From Methylophilaceae bacterium (lineage in GTDB: Bacteria > Pseudomonadota > Gammaproteobacteria > Burkholderiales > Methylophilaceae), in assembly GCA_016778465.1 (NCBI GenBank), contig JADHPM010000005.1, positions 1 to 64,000 of the forward strand: a stretch of 64,000 nucleotides of DNA, read 5' to 3'. The stretch's first letter is position 1, and the number at the start of each line of letters is the position of its first letter. The translations under genes were made by a program, and so were the position numbers. Below the pieces are notes generated by a model. That model ran no database searches. It was not told where the DNA came from and worked only from the letters and a program-made list of their open reading frames with translations. This document shows positions 20,696 to 31,000 of the stretch, piece after piece.

Positions 20696-21829
20696 TTATT
20701 TTTTATTTCTAGCTTCGGAAACCTCTTTGGCTTGAACAATATCCCCAGTGTCATTTCCCCAAGCATTTCTCTCGTATGTTGTTACAGCTGCTATATCTAC
20801 GTCAGAAAGCTGCTCGCCAAAGGCAGGCATCAAGTTCTTACCATAAATAATCCTATGGATGTGGCCAAGTCTTTGATCAGGCTCAATTGCGACAGCACTT
20901 CCAGCTAAGGCTGGAAAAACCCCTGGCACTCCTTCACCATTCGCCTGATGGCAAGCCAAACACTGGGCCTTATAGACCGCCTCGCCTTTTGTCATTAATT
21001 CTTCCATAGTCAATACCATATCAGCGGTATTTTTCTTTGCTTCAGCTTCTTGTTTTTTTTCCGCAACCCATATGCGATACTCATCCATCGGAACGGCTTT
21101 AACAACAATCGGCATATAGCCATGTCCCTTACCACAAATCTCTGCACATTGACCACGATATGTACCGGGCTTATCGATCACTGCCCAATTATCATTGATG
21201 AAACCCGGAATAGCATCACGTTTCCAACCAAGGTCTGGAACCCACCAAGCATGGATAACATCTTGAGCTGTTGTAAGAATTCGTATTTTAGTATTTGTAG
21301 GGAGAACAATTGGCTCATCAACATCCAATAGATAGTTTTCATTTTCCATGGGATTTAGGCCAGAATTAAGCTGTGATACCTCAGTACTTTTTGTATCAAG
21401 AACACTGAAAATTGTTAGATCATCATCAATGTAGTCATACTTCCATTTCCACTGATAACCGGTAGCCTTCACTGTAATTTGAGATCCTGACGTATCTTCC
21501 ATATCAATAAGTAGTTTAGTAGCTGGAACTGCGAGAGCAATAATAATCGCTAAGGGTATGGCGGTCCAAATAACCTCAACGGTAGTACTGTGAGAAAACT
21601 TAGCAGGTTTAACTCCCTTAGATTTTCTATGATGGAAAATTGACCAAAACATGATTCCAAAAACGACGATACCTATAACTGTAACAACCCAAAGAGTAAG
21701 CATGTGCAAGTCATAAACTCTTTGACTAATTTGAGTGACGCCCTCACGCATGTTTAATCCCCATTCCGCAAATGCAGTTAACGGAAACAGAGCAAGAATG
21801 CTTAAAAACTTAATAAAAAATGTTTTCAA
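20696..21829 (-). CDS. ctaC: cytochrome c oxidase subunit II with C-terminal cytochrome c domain
   Basis: CuA motif GQCAEICGKGHGYM, C-terminal CLACHQANGEGVPGVFPALAGS. Confidence 0.96.
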   Translation of the reverse strand: MKTFFIKFLSILALFPLTAFAEWGLNMREGVTQISQRVYDLHMLTLWVVTVIGIVVFGIMFWSIFHHRKSKGVKPAKFSHSTTVEVIWTAIPLAIIIALAVPATKLLIDMEDTSGSQITVKATGYQWKWKYDYIDDDLTIFSVLDTKSTEVSQLNSGLNPMENENYLLDVDEPIVLPTNTKIRILTTAQDVIHAWWVPDLGWKRDAIPGFINDNWAVIDKPGTYRGQCAEICGKGHGYMPIVVKAVPMDEYRIWVAEKKQEAEAKKNTADMVLTMEELMTKGEAVYKAQCLACHQANGEGVPGVFPALAGSAVAIEPDQRLGHIHRIIYGKNLMPAFGEQLSDVDIAAVTTYERNAWGNDTGDIVQAKEVSEARNKK

Positions 21830-21940
21830 TTTTAATACCTTTCGTTAATTTACTCATTGGACCAAATCTTGCGTGATGGTATCAGGAGCTTACGATAAAT
21901 TCAAATTATAATGACCATTAATGTAACAATTTTGTAACAT

Positions 21941-22417
21941 CTAGACAAGCCTTATTTGCAAAGTTTTTAGTAAGTTTAATAATTTTTTTCTATCCTCTTC
22001 ATTAACCCATTGCCCAACAATAATTTTTTTTCCTTTTTCATGAATCGATAACACTGATGGTTGCGTTTTGGTCGCCCTCTTAAAACCAAAATAGGTCCAA
22101 TCACGAATAAATTTTTTAGTTTTGATATTTTTTCTTTTCACCTCAGAAAATGTTATCTCATCGTTAGTAATAATTAATTCCTCATAGTACGAACTTTTTA
22201 ATGCACTAATGTATAGAGCATAGCCGAGTACAAAAAGTTCTATTCCGTAAAAAGGAATGGCCAAATACAAATTAATATACGTCAAGATTAAGGCGATCAA
22301 AAAAATAAAGCCCGCAAAAAAAAGAAAAATTTTTTTTAAGAGGGGCCAAGGCATCGCGGGATTTGGTCGAATAATAATTCGCAATGAATTTTTATCAATT
22401 TGTTTTTGTTCAATCAT
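21941..22417 (-). CDS. DUF2244-like integral membrane protein
   Basis: IIRPNPAMPWPLLKKIFLF, two TMs, VGQWVNEEDRKKLLNLLK. Confidence 0.75.
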   Translation of the reverse strand: MIEQKQIDKNSLRIIIRPNPAMPWPLLKKIFLFFAGFIFLIALILTYINLYLAIPFYGIELFVLGYALYISALKSSYYEELIITNDEITFSEVKRKNIKTKKFIRDWTYFGFKRATKTQPSVLSIHEKGKKIIVGQWVNEEDRKKLLNLLKTLQIRLV

Positions 22418-22427
22418 TATATAATTA

Positions 22428-22514
22428 TGGTGCCGAGAGAGAGAATCGAACTCTCACGCTGTTACCAGCGCGGGATTTTGAATCCCGTGCGTCTACCAAT
22501 TCCGCCATCCCGGC
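22428..22514 (-). tRNA. tRNA-Leu (anticodon CAA), CCA encoded
   Basis: Minus-strand GCCGGGA/TCTCGGC acceptor stem, discriminator A plus encoded CCA, anticodon arm CGGGA-TTCAAAA-TCCCG, long variable arm, GTTCGAT T-loop. Confidence 0.95.
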
Positions 22515-22553
22515 ATGATCAATGGTGGCTAATTTTACCTGAAAATAAAATCG

Positions 22554-23594
22554 ATGAATATTGAAGACTTTAATTATACGTTACCTGAAAATTTAATTGC
22601 ACAAAATCCCTCTCGGAAAAGGGGAGATAGTAAACTTTTGTCCATAAATCCTGAAACTAATTCAATAAATAATCTGAATTTTAAAGATTTATTTAATTTA
22701 ATTAATAAAGATGATTTGCTAATTTTTAACGATACAAAAGTTATCAAGGCAAGACTTTTTGGGGAAAAACTAACTGGAGGTAAAGTTGAAATTTTAGTTG
22801 AACGCATCATTGACGAAAAAAATGCATTGGCTCTAATTAAAACATCCAAAAAAATAAATACCAGCTTAACAATTAAAACCTCTAAAAATAGACTCATCGA
22901 GATTTTTGCTCGGGATGAAAATCTTTTTAGAATAAAAATTGAAGATGGGGATTTTTATTCTTTACTCGACAACGAGGGGCATGTGCCTCTGCCACCTTAT
23001 ATTAAGCGTAAGGATAAAAAAGTAGACGAAGATCGTTATCAAACTATTTTTGCAAAAGAAAGGGGTGCCGTTGCTGCCCCAACCGCTGGATTACATTTTT
23101 CACAAGAGGACTTTAATAGGCTCAAGGAAAAAAAAATAAATTACGGCTTTATTACGTTACATGTTGGATCAGGAACGTTTCAACCCGTTAAAGTTACCAA
23201 CATTAATGATCATAAAATGCATAAAGAAATTTATCACATTCCAATTGCTACAAAACAACTTATCGATGAAACAAGGGTCAAAGGTGGCAGGGTTATAGCT
23301 ATTGGCACCACCGTTTTGCGCGCTCTTGAGAGCGCTTATCAAAATGCTGTGGTCCCTAACAACTTTCAAGAGACTGACATCTTTATAAAGCCAGGCTATA
23401 AATTTAAAATTGTTGATGCTTTATTCACAAACTTTCACCTTCCTAAAAGTACACTATTAATGCTAGTATCTGCACTCGCAGGTAAAGATTTCATTATGAA
23501 GTCATATCATGAAGCAATAAAAAATAAATATCATTTCTTTAGCTATGGCGATGCAATGTTTATTGAACAAAAAGCTAAAAATAATGACCTATAA
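22554..23594 (+). CDS. queA: S-adenosylmethionine:tRNA ribosyltransferase-isomerase
   Basis: YTLPENLIAQNPSRKRGDSKLL, GAVAAPTAGLHF, THVGSGTFQPVK-like motif, NFHLPKSTLLMLVSA. Confidence 0.96.
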   Translation: MNIEDFNYTLPENLIAQNPSRKRGDSKLLSINPETNSINNLNFKDLFNLINKDDLLIFNDTKVIKARLFGEKLTGGKVEILVERIIDEKNALALIKTSKKINTSLTIKTSKNRLIEIFARDENLFRIKIEDGDFYSLLDNEGHVPLPPYIKRKDKKVDEDRYQTIFAKERGAVAAPTAGLHFSQEDFNRLKEKKINYGFITLHVGSGTFQPVKVTNINDHKMHKEIYHIPIATKQLIDETRVKGGRVIAIGTTVLRALESAYQNAVVPNNFQETDIFIKPGYKFKIVDALFTNFHLPKSTLLMLVSALAGKDFIMKSYHEAIKNKYHFFSYGDAMFIEQKAKNNDL

Positions 23595-23605
23595 AAATAA
23601 ATTGG

Positions 23606-24487
23606 ATGAAATTTCAAATGATTAAAAAAATAATTCTAACCATTTATTTAAGCAGCTTACCTTTAATGGTCTTCTCAGAAATACTGCCAGATGCGGAACT
23701 TGCATTTAAAATCGAGTTAAAAAAAGAACCTACTTCTCGTCCTCAGACAGTTGCTTATTTACCCGTTGAAAAAAAATATTATATTGCTGATGGCGGTCTT
23801 GCACCGATGGGATCAGCATATGAAGCTCCAATTTCGAAATCCCTTATTCATACCTATGATGAGAATGGCAATTATTTAAAATCAACTCGCGCAGGTTTTG
23901 ATAATCGTTCAATTTATTTCAACTCAAAAACATCAACCTTAGAGACCATCACATACAATGTTTCAAGTGAGGCAGGGTTTGGCCCAATGACGGGAATATT
24001 TTCCTTAGAACTCGACGATAACGGCCTACCCACGGGAAAATCAGATGACATTGCAAACTTTATTCCTGCATTTGGCAGCGCATCAACTATGCCTGTTTAT
24101 GATGCAAAACTGAATGTTTATTACGCCAAACAAGAAAAAACAAATAAGGTTTTTGTCGTTAGTCTTGAGGACAGGCAATTGAAAAAAGAAATATTGCTAG
24201 ATTTTAATACGCCCGATGTCGAACACCATGATGTTGCGGCGAGCTTTATTGCCTACACCGAAATCAAAGGCGAAGAGTTCATCCTTCTTGATATCGATCA
24301 CAAGCGTTTTCTGATTTATGATTTGGATGGAAAATATGTCGGAGCCAGTTCACTCCCCAAACACTTAAAAATAAGATCCAAGAATCATTTTAATGGGTTA
24401 GGTTACACCGTTAATGGTTATTACTTTCTCTACATAGATTCAGAGGGTGAATTTGGCACTTATCATGCCTATAAAGTGCTTAACTAG
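23606..24487 (+). CDS. hypothetical secreted beta-propeller-like protein
   Basis: N-terminal signal peptide; repeating short beta-strand-like segments; no family recognised. Confidence 0.7.
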   Translation: MKFQMIKKIILTIYLSSLPLMVFSEILPDAELAFKIELKKEPTSRPQTVAYLPVEKKYYIADGGLAPMGSAYEAPISKSLIHTYDENGNYLKSTRAGFDNRSIYFNSKTSTLETITYNVSSEAGFGPMTGIFSLELDDNGLPTGKSDDIANFIPAFGSASTMPVYDAKLNVYYAKQEKTNKVFVVSLEDRQLKKEILLDFNTPDVEHHDVAASFIAYTEIKGEEFILLDIDHKRFLIYDLDGKYVGASSLPKHLKIRSKNHFNGLGYTVNGYYFLYIDSEGEFGTYHAYKVLN

Positions 24488-25712
24488 CCAATGCTTTTAA
24501 AAGTTTAGCTTTATCAAAGATTTGGCTTTTGCTTTGAGAGCGGGCCTTATATTCATAACTGCTCTCTTTTACAAGCTTTTCACTTATCGTGATTCGATGC
24601 GGAATCCCTAAAAGGTCTGCCTCACTAAACATGACCCCCGGCCTCAAGCCGCGGTCGTCTAAGATGACGTCAAAACCCAAATTAGTTAGTTCCTCATACA
24701 AATCGTTACTTATCATTTTGATCTCGACATTTTTATCCATACCTATTGGCGTGATAATTACCTCAAATGGGGCAATAGATTTTGGTAGAATCATTCCATC
24801 AGCATCGTAATTTTGTTCAATGGCTGCAGCAATAATTCTTGAGACGCCAATACCATAACAGCCCATAATCATTGGTCTTGATTCTCCCTCTTGATCTATA
24901 AATTCGGCACTCATTGCCTCAGAGTACTTTGACCCTAGTTGAAAAATATGACCTACCTCAATACCACGACAGGTTTTAAGTTGCTGTTTGTTGGGATGAT
25001 CCTTTGCAACTTCAATGTTAGCAGCGAAGTCACTATTTTCATCATAAACAATTTCATCTTCCCCAGACTCTGCAAGCACGTGAAATTCATGTGAGCCATC
25101 GCCACCAATTGCTCCGTTATCTGCCTGAACAGCACGATAATTTAAGCCGATACGATCAAAAATTTTTTTATAAGTGTCATACATTTTTTGGTAGGTTTCC
25201 TTGAGTGACTCCAAATCACAATGAAACGAATAAGAATCTTTCATCACGAATTCTCGTGCACGCATCACCCCAAAGCGAGGCCTTATCTCATCCCTAAATT
25301 TTGTTTGTATTTGATAAAAATTTACTGGCAATTGTTTATAGCTTTTTATTTCTTTTCTTACAATATCAGTGATAACTTCCTCATGTGTTGGACCATAGCA
25401 AAATAGCCTATCGTGCCTATCAGAAATTTTTAACATTTGAGGGCCAAATACATCCCAACGATTAGTTTCTTCCCATAATTCTTTTGGCTGTATGGCAGGC
25501 ATTAATAATTCTAGTGCGCCAGCGTTATTCATTTCCTCACGAATAATAGTCTCTATCTTTTTTAGAACACGCAGTCCCAGCGGCATCCAAGAATACAATC
25601 CTGATCCAAGTCTCTTAATTAACCCAGCTCGAATCATCAGTTGATGACTTACTAATTCCGCCTCTTGAGGGGCCTCTTTCAGAGTTGATATATAGAATTG
25701 ACTTGCTTTCAT
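24480..25712 (-). CDS. proS: prolyl-tRNA synthetase, compact form lacking the INS editing domain
   Basis: [74 protein letters not shown]; only 410 aa. Confidence 0.95.
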   Translation of the reverse strand: MKASQFYISTLKEAPQEAELVSHQLMIRAGLIKRLGSGLYSWMPLGLRVLKKIETIIREEMNNAGALELLMPAIQPKELWEETNRWDVFGPQMLKISDRHDRLFCYGPTHEEVITDIVRKEIKSYKQLPVNFYQIQTKFRDEIRPRFGVMRAREFVMKDSYSFHCDLESLKETYQKMYDTYKKIFDRIGLNYRAVQADNGAIGGDGSHEFHVLAESGEDEIVYDENSDFAANIEVAKDHPNKQQLKTCRGIEVGHIFQLGSKYSEAMSAEFIDQEGESRPMIMGCYGIGVSRIIAAAIEQNYDADGMILPKSIAPFEVIITPIGMDKNVEIKMISNDLYEELTNLGFDVILDDRGLRPGVMFSEADLLGIPHRITISEKLVKESSYEYKARSQSKSQIFDKAKLLKALAS

Positions 25713-25716
25713 AGAT

Positions 25717-26172
25717 TTAATTATCTTTTTTAATTAGTGTGAGAAATGAACGAATATCATGCCAGAATATTTTCTTTTTTCCAGCATCCTTGATCATATC
25801 ACTTAAATTTATTGAGGAATTGAAGCAAGTTGCACTTGAAAAAATATTTTGAGTAGCCATTTCACCAAAACAAAATATAAAATCTGGCTCTTGAGTTTGC
25901 AATAAATTGTTCATTTGATCCGACGTTAAAATTTCAGTTGATGCTATTTGATCGGTAATTGAGTTTAAGTATTCAGCAATACTTTCAAATAATTTTTTTT
26001 CTTGCTCACCTTCATGAGAAGCCGAAGTTAAAAAGAAAATCTTTTTTTTAACGAAGGAAAAGTTTAAACAGTAGATGGGAGAATCTAATTCTTTTTTATC
26101 AATTTTTGGCAGCCAAATCGGGGTGAAGCCAAATTCAGCTAAAATACAATCCTGGCTTAACTTCTCACTCAT
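25717..26172 (-). CDS. hypothetical protein; possible DNA polymerase III psi subunit (HolD-like)
   Basis: Adjacent to rimI as holD is in E. coli; N-terminal [13 protein letters not shown] and C-terminal [12 protein letters not shown] are reminiscent of HolD. Confidence 0.5.
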   Translation of the reverse strand: MSEKLSQDCILAEFGFTPIWLPKIDKKELDSPIYCLNFSFVKKKIFFLTSASHEGEQEKKLFESIAEYLNSITDQIASTEILTSDQMNNLLQTQEPDFIFCFGEMATQNIFSSATCFNSSINLSDMIKDAGKKKIFWHDIRSFLTLIKKDN

Positions 26173-26630
26173 AAACTAAGTCCCATCAAAACAGCATCTT
26201 CCTTGCCACTTTTAGTTCTATAATAATTTTTTCTAATTCCGGTTTCGTTAAAACCAAAGCTTCCATATAACTTTATGGCATTTACGTTAGAGCGTCTTAC
26301 CTCAAGAAAAATATGGCTGATATTTCTTGCGAGACATATTTCTTTTAATTGATTTAGAATAATCCGCCCTATGCCTTTTGACTGCATTGTCTTTTTTACA
26401 GTCAAGTTTAACAACTCACATTGGTCAAGGGCTAGTTTGGCAACAAAATATCCCACCGCCTCATCATCCAGGATAAACTTTTTTAAAATATCATGCGCCT
26501 GCAAGGCGGATAGAAAAGATGCCTTTGTCCATGGGTTATAATGACAATCTCTCTCGATAGCGACAATTTCATCGATACATTGAGCGCTTATATCTTCTTG
26601 TTGCAGAAAAATTTCACGTGAAAGATTCAT
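26169..26630 (-). CDS. rimI: ribosomal protein S18-alanine N-acetyltransferase (GNAT)
   Basis: YFVAKLALDQCELLNLTVKKTMQSKGIGRIIL, FLEVRRSNVNAIKLYGSFGFNETGIRKNYY. Confidence 0.92.
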   Translation of the reverse strand: MNLSREIFLQQEDISAQCIDEIVAIERDCHYNPWTKASFLSALQAHDILKKFILDDEAVGYFVAKLALDQCELLNLTVKKTMQSKGIGRIILNQLKEICLARNISHIFLEVRRSNVNAIKLYGSFGFNETGIRKNYYRTKSGKEDAVLMGLSL

Positions 26631-27301
26631 TTCTTATTTCTCTCATGAATTGTTTGAGCCACTTTATTTCTAACATAGATCGGATATGCGTCTTTTATAT
26701 CGAACTTCTTCTGAAATTTATCTTTTGCCATTGAACCGATAATCGCCGCCATAGGATAGTTCATTTCATCGAAATCTGGTTTTAATGATTCATATTTTTT
26801 TATCAGAAATGTTTTGTATGGGCTCACTCCTGATCCGATAATTAGAGGGTTATAGAGCTCATAGCTAGGTAAATCATCGGGGTCGCAAACTTCAACCTCG
26901 CCATGAAGATTATATTTATTTGAAACTTTAGAGTATGCCGCAATATATAGTTGATTCATTCTTGCATCAATACAGCTAATAGTATGACTTCTTGAAAATT
27001 TTGCGGCTATTGCCTCCAAAGAACTTACCCCAACAATCGGGATATTATGTGGGTATGCAATCCCGTATGCTATTCCGGATGCGACTCTTAGACCGGTAAA
27101 TGACCCAGGCCCGACACCAAAAGAAACGCCATCAATATCATGGAAACGCAAACCAGATTCATGGACAAGATTTTTTAGCTCTGATAATAATTTTTCTGAA
27201 TTTTCTTTTGAAGAGGAAAATGATAATTCATTTATTTTTTCATCATTGATTAGTGCAAGAGAGAGAATTGGTCCAGAACTATCAATTGATAAAATTTTCA
27301 T
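26627..27301 (-). CDS. tsaB: tRNA threonylcarbamoyladenosine biosynthesis protein TsaB
   Basis: ILSIDSSGPILSLAL, GVGPGSFTGLRVASGIAYG, CIDARMNQLYIAAY. Confidence 0.94.
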   Translation of the reverse strand: MKILSIDSSGPILSLALINDEKINELSFSSSKENSEKLLSELKNLVHESGLRFHDIDGVSFGVGPGSFTGLRVASGIAYGIAYPHNIPIVGVSSLEAIAAKFSRSHTISCIDARMNQLYIAAYSKVSNKYNLHGEVEVCDPDDLPSYELYNPLIIGSGVSPYKTFLIKKYESLKPDFDEMNYPMAAIIGSMAKDKFQKKFDIKDAYPIYVRNKVAQTIHERNKK

Positions 27302-27308
27302 ATAAGTA

Positions 27309-29243
27309 TTATAAACTTTTTAAAAATTCAATCACCTCATTTTCATCTCTGCTTCTCTTATAAGGGGGCAGGCTTTGCCAAAATTTCTTTCCATAAGATC
27401 TTGAGATTAATCTGGGGTCAGTTATCACAAGAACTCCAAGGTCATTTGCATCACGAATTAGTCTTCCCGTTCCTTGCTTCAGCTGGATCACTGCCTGAGG
27501 AACTTGGTACTTCATAAAAGGATTATGGCCCTGGTTTTTGTAATATTTAATCTTGGATTCAAAGATTGGATCTCCAGGTGAATGAAAGGGTAATTTATCA
27601 ATCACTACCATAGATAAACTGGAGCCTCTGACATCGACTCCCTCCCAAAAGCTTAATGACCCAATCAGAATTGAAAACCCGTCAGTAACAAATCTCTCAA
27701 TTAATTTTTGCCGAGACTCGTCCCCCTGCGTTAAAACAGGTATTTTCAATGATTTTTTTTCTAACTCATCTTTCAAGTAAGAACTAATCTCAGAAACACC
27801 CTTGAGGCTCGTAGATAGAATAAATGTTCTCCCTTTAAGCGCCTCGATTAATGGACTAACTTTTTGGACAAGCGATAAATTAAAGCTCATATCATTTGGT
27901 TCCGGCATGCCTTGGGGTGAATACAAAATACTATTTTTTTTATAGTCAAATGGGCTATTGTATTTTTCTAATCTGGCCTCATTGAGACCCATTGTATTTT
28001 GAAAATGATCAAATTTTTCATCCACAGTTAATGTGGCAGAGGTAAAAACCCATGCGACATCATTATCCTCACGAAAGTCTTTAAACTTCTCTGCGATACT
28101 CAAAGGGGTAATGTTAAATTGAATGGACCTTGAAAAGATTTCTAGCCAATAAATATTTTCATCGCTTCTGTTTTTTAACCAATGAGATATTTCATTATTT
28201 AGATTCCTTAAACGCTCCAGATTTTTCTTGAATTCTGGGCCTTGATCACTTATTTTCTCTAAAAAGTTATATAGATCACAAAAAAATTCTGACACTGTCC
28301 TTAAAGCCTCTAAGACTTTATCAATGCAATCAATGTTGCCAAAAAGTAAACGCTCGTTTTTTTTTGTGAATAATAATTGTAGAGATTCAATTGCTTGCGG
28401 AAGCTCTTTATTAACTGTTAAAAAAATCTCATCACTGATTGCTAATTTTATCGACATTTGATGAAGATCTTGTATCAATTGTAAACATTGATTAGTTGAA
28501 AAGTTGTTACCCAGAAAAAAGGATGCAATATCGGGAACTTGGTGCGCCTCATCAAAAATAACGGTATCTACCGTAGGTAAAATTTGAGATATTTCTTCAT
28601 CTTTTAAGATAAAATCTGCAAAAAATAAATGGTGATTCACGATAATTATTTCTGAGCCTAATGCCTTTTTTCGAGCTTTTAAAAAAAAGCATTGTTTTGC
28701 GAAATCACAACTGGCACCGAGACAATTTTCATTTGTTGATGTAACCATTGGCCATACAGTAGAGTTCTCCGAAATATCATGAATTTCTGAAATTTCTCCT
28801 GCTTTGGAATGGTCAGAAAATACTTTAATAGACTGAACTGACTTTGCGTCCTCCCTATTTAAAAATTGTCCTTCAAGTAAAGAATTTTCTAACCTTTGCT
28901 GACATATATAATTTGCTCGACCCTTCAGAACAGAAACTTCAACTGGTGCCTTCAAAGCACTGCGTACAATCGGTAAATCTTTTATATAGAGCTGATCTTG
29001 AAGATTTTTTGTTGCAGTCGAAATTATAACTTTCTTACCATTTGCCAAGGCTGGTACTAAGTAGGCGAAAGTTTTTCCAATACCTGTGCCCGCTTCAACT
29101 ATCAATGAGGAATTCGAAGCGATTGTTTCATTTACAGCTTGAGCCATATTAATTTGATCTTGTCGAATTTGATATTGCTCTATTATTTTCGATAACGGGC
29201 CACTCGAACCAAAAAAGTCATACAGAAAATGATTCTCGATCAC
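27309..29243 (-). CDS. DinG/YoaA-type ATP-dependent DNA helicase
   Basis: VEAGTGIGKTFAYLVPAL, DEAH, Fe-S cysteines CLGASCDFAKQCFF, QGTGRLIRDANDLGVLVITDPR. Confidence 0.93.
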   Translation of the reverse strand: MIENHFLYDFFGSSGPLSKIIEQYQIRQDQINMAQAVNETIASNSSLIVEAGTGIGKTFAYLVPALANGKKVIISTATKNLQDQLYIKDLPIVRSALKAPVEVSVLKGRANYICQQRLENSLLEGQFLNREDAKSVQSIKVFSDHSKAGEISEIHDISENSTVWPMVTSTNENCLGASCDFAKQCFFLKARKKALGSEIIIVNHHLFFADFILKDEEISQILPTVDTVIFDEAHQVPDIASFFLGNNFSTNQCLQLIQDLHQMSIKLAISDEIFLTVNKELPQAIESLQLLFTKKNERLLFGNIDCIDKVLEALRTVSEFFCDLYNFLEKISDQGPEFKKNLERLRNLNNEISHWLKNRSDENIYWLEIFSRSIQFNITPLSIAEKFKDFREDNDVAWVFTSATLTVDEKFDHFQNTMGLNEARLEKYNSPFDYKKNSILYSPQGMPEPNDMSFNLSLVQKVSPLIEALKGRTFILSTSLKGVSEISSYLKDELEKKSLKIPVLTQGDESRQKLIERFVTDGFSILIGSLSFWEGVDVRGSSLSMVVIDKLPFHSPGDPIFESKIKYYKNQGHNPFMKYQVPQAVIQLKQGTGRLIRDANDLGVLVITDPRLISRSYGKKFWQSLPPYKRSRDENEVIEFLKSL

Positions 29244-29247
29244 TGCG

Positions 29248-29523
29248 TTATCTATCGCTATGACCGAGCGATCGTTCAGGATCTATCTCATCCCTTAGTC
29301 GCTGTTTAATAAACTTTATATCAATAAATCCTGCTTCGTCATGTCGAGAGAAAATCAACTTTTCGTTAAACCAAACTTCAAATCTTCCACCATCAACAGG
29401 AACCAAACTTAATTGGTGTATGTCGTTAGAAAAGGTATGTAAAATTTCTTGAGCCATCCATGAGGCTCTGGGTAACCAATTACATTGGGTGCAGTAGTGA
29501 ATTTTTATTGAATCAATAGGCAT
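29248..29523 (-). CDS. SelW/Rdx-family thioredoxin-like protein (Cys form)
   Basis: IHYCTQCNWLPRASWMAQEIL, GGRFEVWFN. Confidence 0.88.
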   Translation of the reverse strand: MPIDSIKIHYCTQCNWLPRASWMAQEILHTFSNDIHQLSLVPVDGGRFEVWFNEKLIFSRHDEAGFIDIKFIKQRLRDEIDPERSLGHSDR

Positions 29524-29609
29524 ACTAAAATTAAGAGATGTAATTTAATAAATATTAAAACTAAGGTATATTCTTTATAACTTAAAGTTAAAGGCGATGA
29601 AAGTAAATA

Positions 29610-30992
29610 ATGAAAAATAAAATACAAAAATTTGGTTGGATCGTTTCTGGGATAATTCTTGGGATCTTTTTTAGTTTTAACTTACCCCTTCTAGCTGACA
29701 AAACACAACCCTCTTCTCTGCCTATTGAGGATTTAAGAACTTTTGCAGAAGTCTTCGGTAAAATTAAAACAGATTATGTCGACGAAATTGAAGATAAACA
29801 GTTAATTAATGAAGCTCTCGCGGGGATGTTAGCTGGTTTAGACCCGCATTCAACCTTTTTGGATCTCGACAGTTTTAAAGAAATGCAGCAAGGAACTACT
29901 GGAGAATTTGGTGGTTTGGGCATTGAGGTGGGCATGGAGGATGGTTTTGTTAAAGTAATTTCGCCAATTGAAGATACTCCTGCTTATAAAGCAGGCTTAA
30001 AGACAGGTGATTTGATTATGCGCTTAGATGAGACGCAAGTGAAAGGCCTGACATTAAATGAAGCAGTAAAAATCATGCGTGGTAAGCCCGGAACTTCCAT
30101 TAAGTTACAAATTCTCAGGAAAGGTTTAGATACGCCATTGGAAGTGACAATTGTAAGGTCACAAATAAAAACAAAAAGTGTTAAAGCAAAAATTGTTGAG
30201 CCGAATTATGGGTACGTAAGAATTACTCAATTCCAAGAGAGGACCAGTCAAGATTTAGCAGACGCCTTGACTAAATTAAGAAAAGAAAATAAACATGCAC
30301 TCAACGGCATGATTCTTGATCTTAGAAACAATCCTGGTGGACTTCTAAATGCTGCAGTAGGCGTTTCATCCGCTTTCTTGCAGGACGGCGATTTGGTTGT
30401 TTATACAGAAGGTCGAGCTCAAGATTCCAAGATGCATCTTACTTCAATACCAGAAAACTTTATAAGAGATTTTCCTAGAAATAAAAATTACTTCGACAAG
30501 GTGCCCCAGGATATTAAAGATGTACCTCTTGTCGTGTTAGTCAATAATGGCTCTGCCTCTGCCTCGGAGATTGTCGCGGGTGCATTGCAAGATCACAAAA
30601 GGGCTACAATTATTGGCACTCGAAGCTTTGGTAAAGGTTCTGTGCAAAGTATCCTACCCATGAATAATGGAACTGCCATCAAACTTACGACGGCTCTATA
30701 CTTCACACCTAATGGAAGATCCATTCAATCTAAAGGAATTGAACCCGATATCTTTGTCGATGATGGCTTTGAACAATTTGCTGTCAGAGAAGAGGATGTT
30801 ACAAATCACATCGTAAATCCTCAGGGCGAAGAAGGTGCAGATAAGAAAACTGATAAAAACATAACCCCCCCTGCCGATGGCGGAGAAGCCTTAAGAAGTT
30901 TCAAACCTATCGAGCTAGGCGGTGAAGATGATACTCAATTTCAACAAGCACTAAATATTCTTAAGGCGATTGATATTCATCAAAAAAATTAA
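29610..30992 (+). CDS. ctpA: C-terminal processing peptidase (S41)
   Basis: PDZ domain GGLGIEVGMEDG, DLRNNPGGLL, NNGSASASEIVAGALQDHKRA, GSVQSILPM. Confidence 0.94.
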   Translation: MKNKIQKFGWIVSGIILGIFFSFNLPLLADKTQPSSLPIEDLRTFAEVFGKIKTDYVDEIEDKQLINEALAGMLAGLDPHSTFLDLDSFKEMQQGTTGEFGGLGIEVGMEDGFVKVISPIEDTPAYKAGLKTGDLIMRLDETQVKGLTLNEAVKIMRGKPGTSIKLQILRKGLDTPLEVTIVRSQIKTKSVKAKIVEPNYGYVRITQFQERTSQDLADALTKLRKENKHALNGMILDLRNNPGGLLNAAVGVSSAFLQDGDLVVYTEGRAQDSKMHLTSIPENFIRDFPRNKNYFDKVPQDIKDVPLVVLVNNGSASASEIVAGALQDHKRATIIGTRSFGKGSVQSILPMNNGTAIKLTTALYFTPNGRSIQSKGIEPDIFVDDGFEQFAVREEDVTNHIVNPQGEEGADKKTDKNITPPADGGEALRSFKPIELGGEDDTQFQQALNILKAIDIHQKN

Positions 30993-31000
30993 TTTCTTCT

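Noticed and set aside
24480-25712. proS as a pseudogene because it is short
   Set aside because: All class II catalytic motifs and the anticodon-binding C-terminus are intact and in frame; only the INS domain is missing.
29248-29523. Selenoprotein (SelW-like) with in-frame UGA
   Set aside because: The redox motif is CTQC, encoded by ordinary Cys codons; no UGA or SECIS needed.
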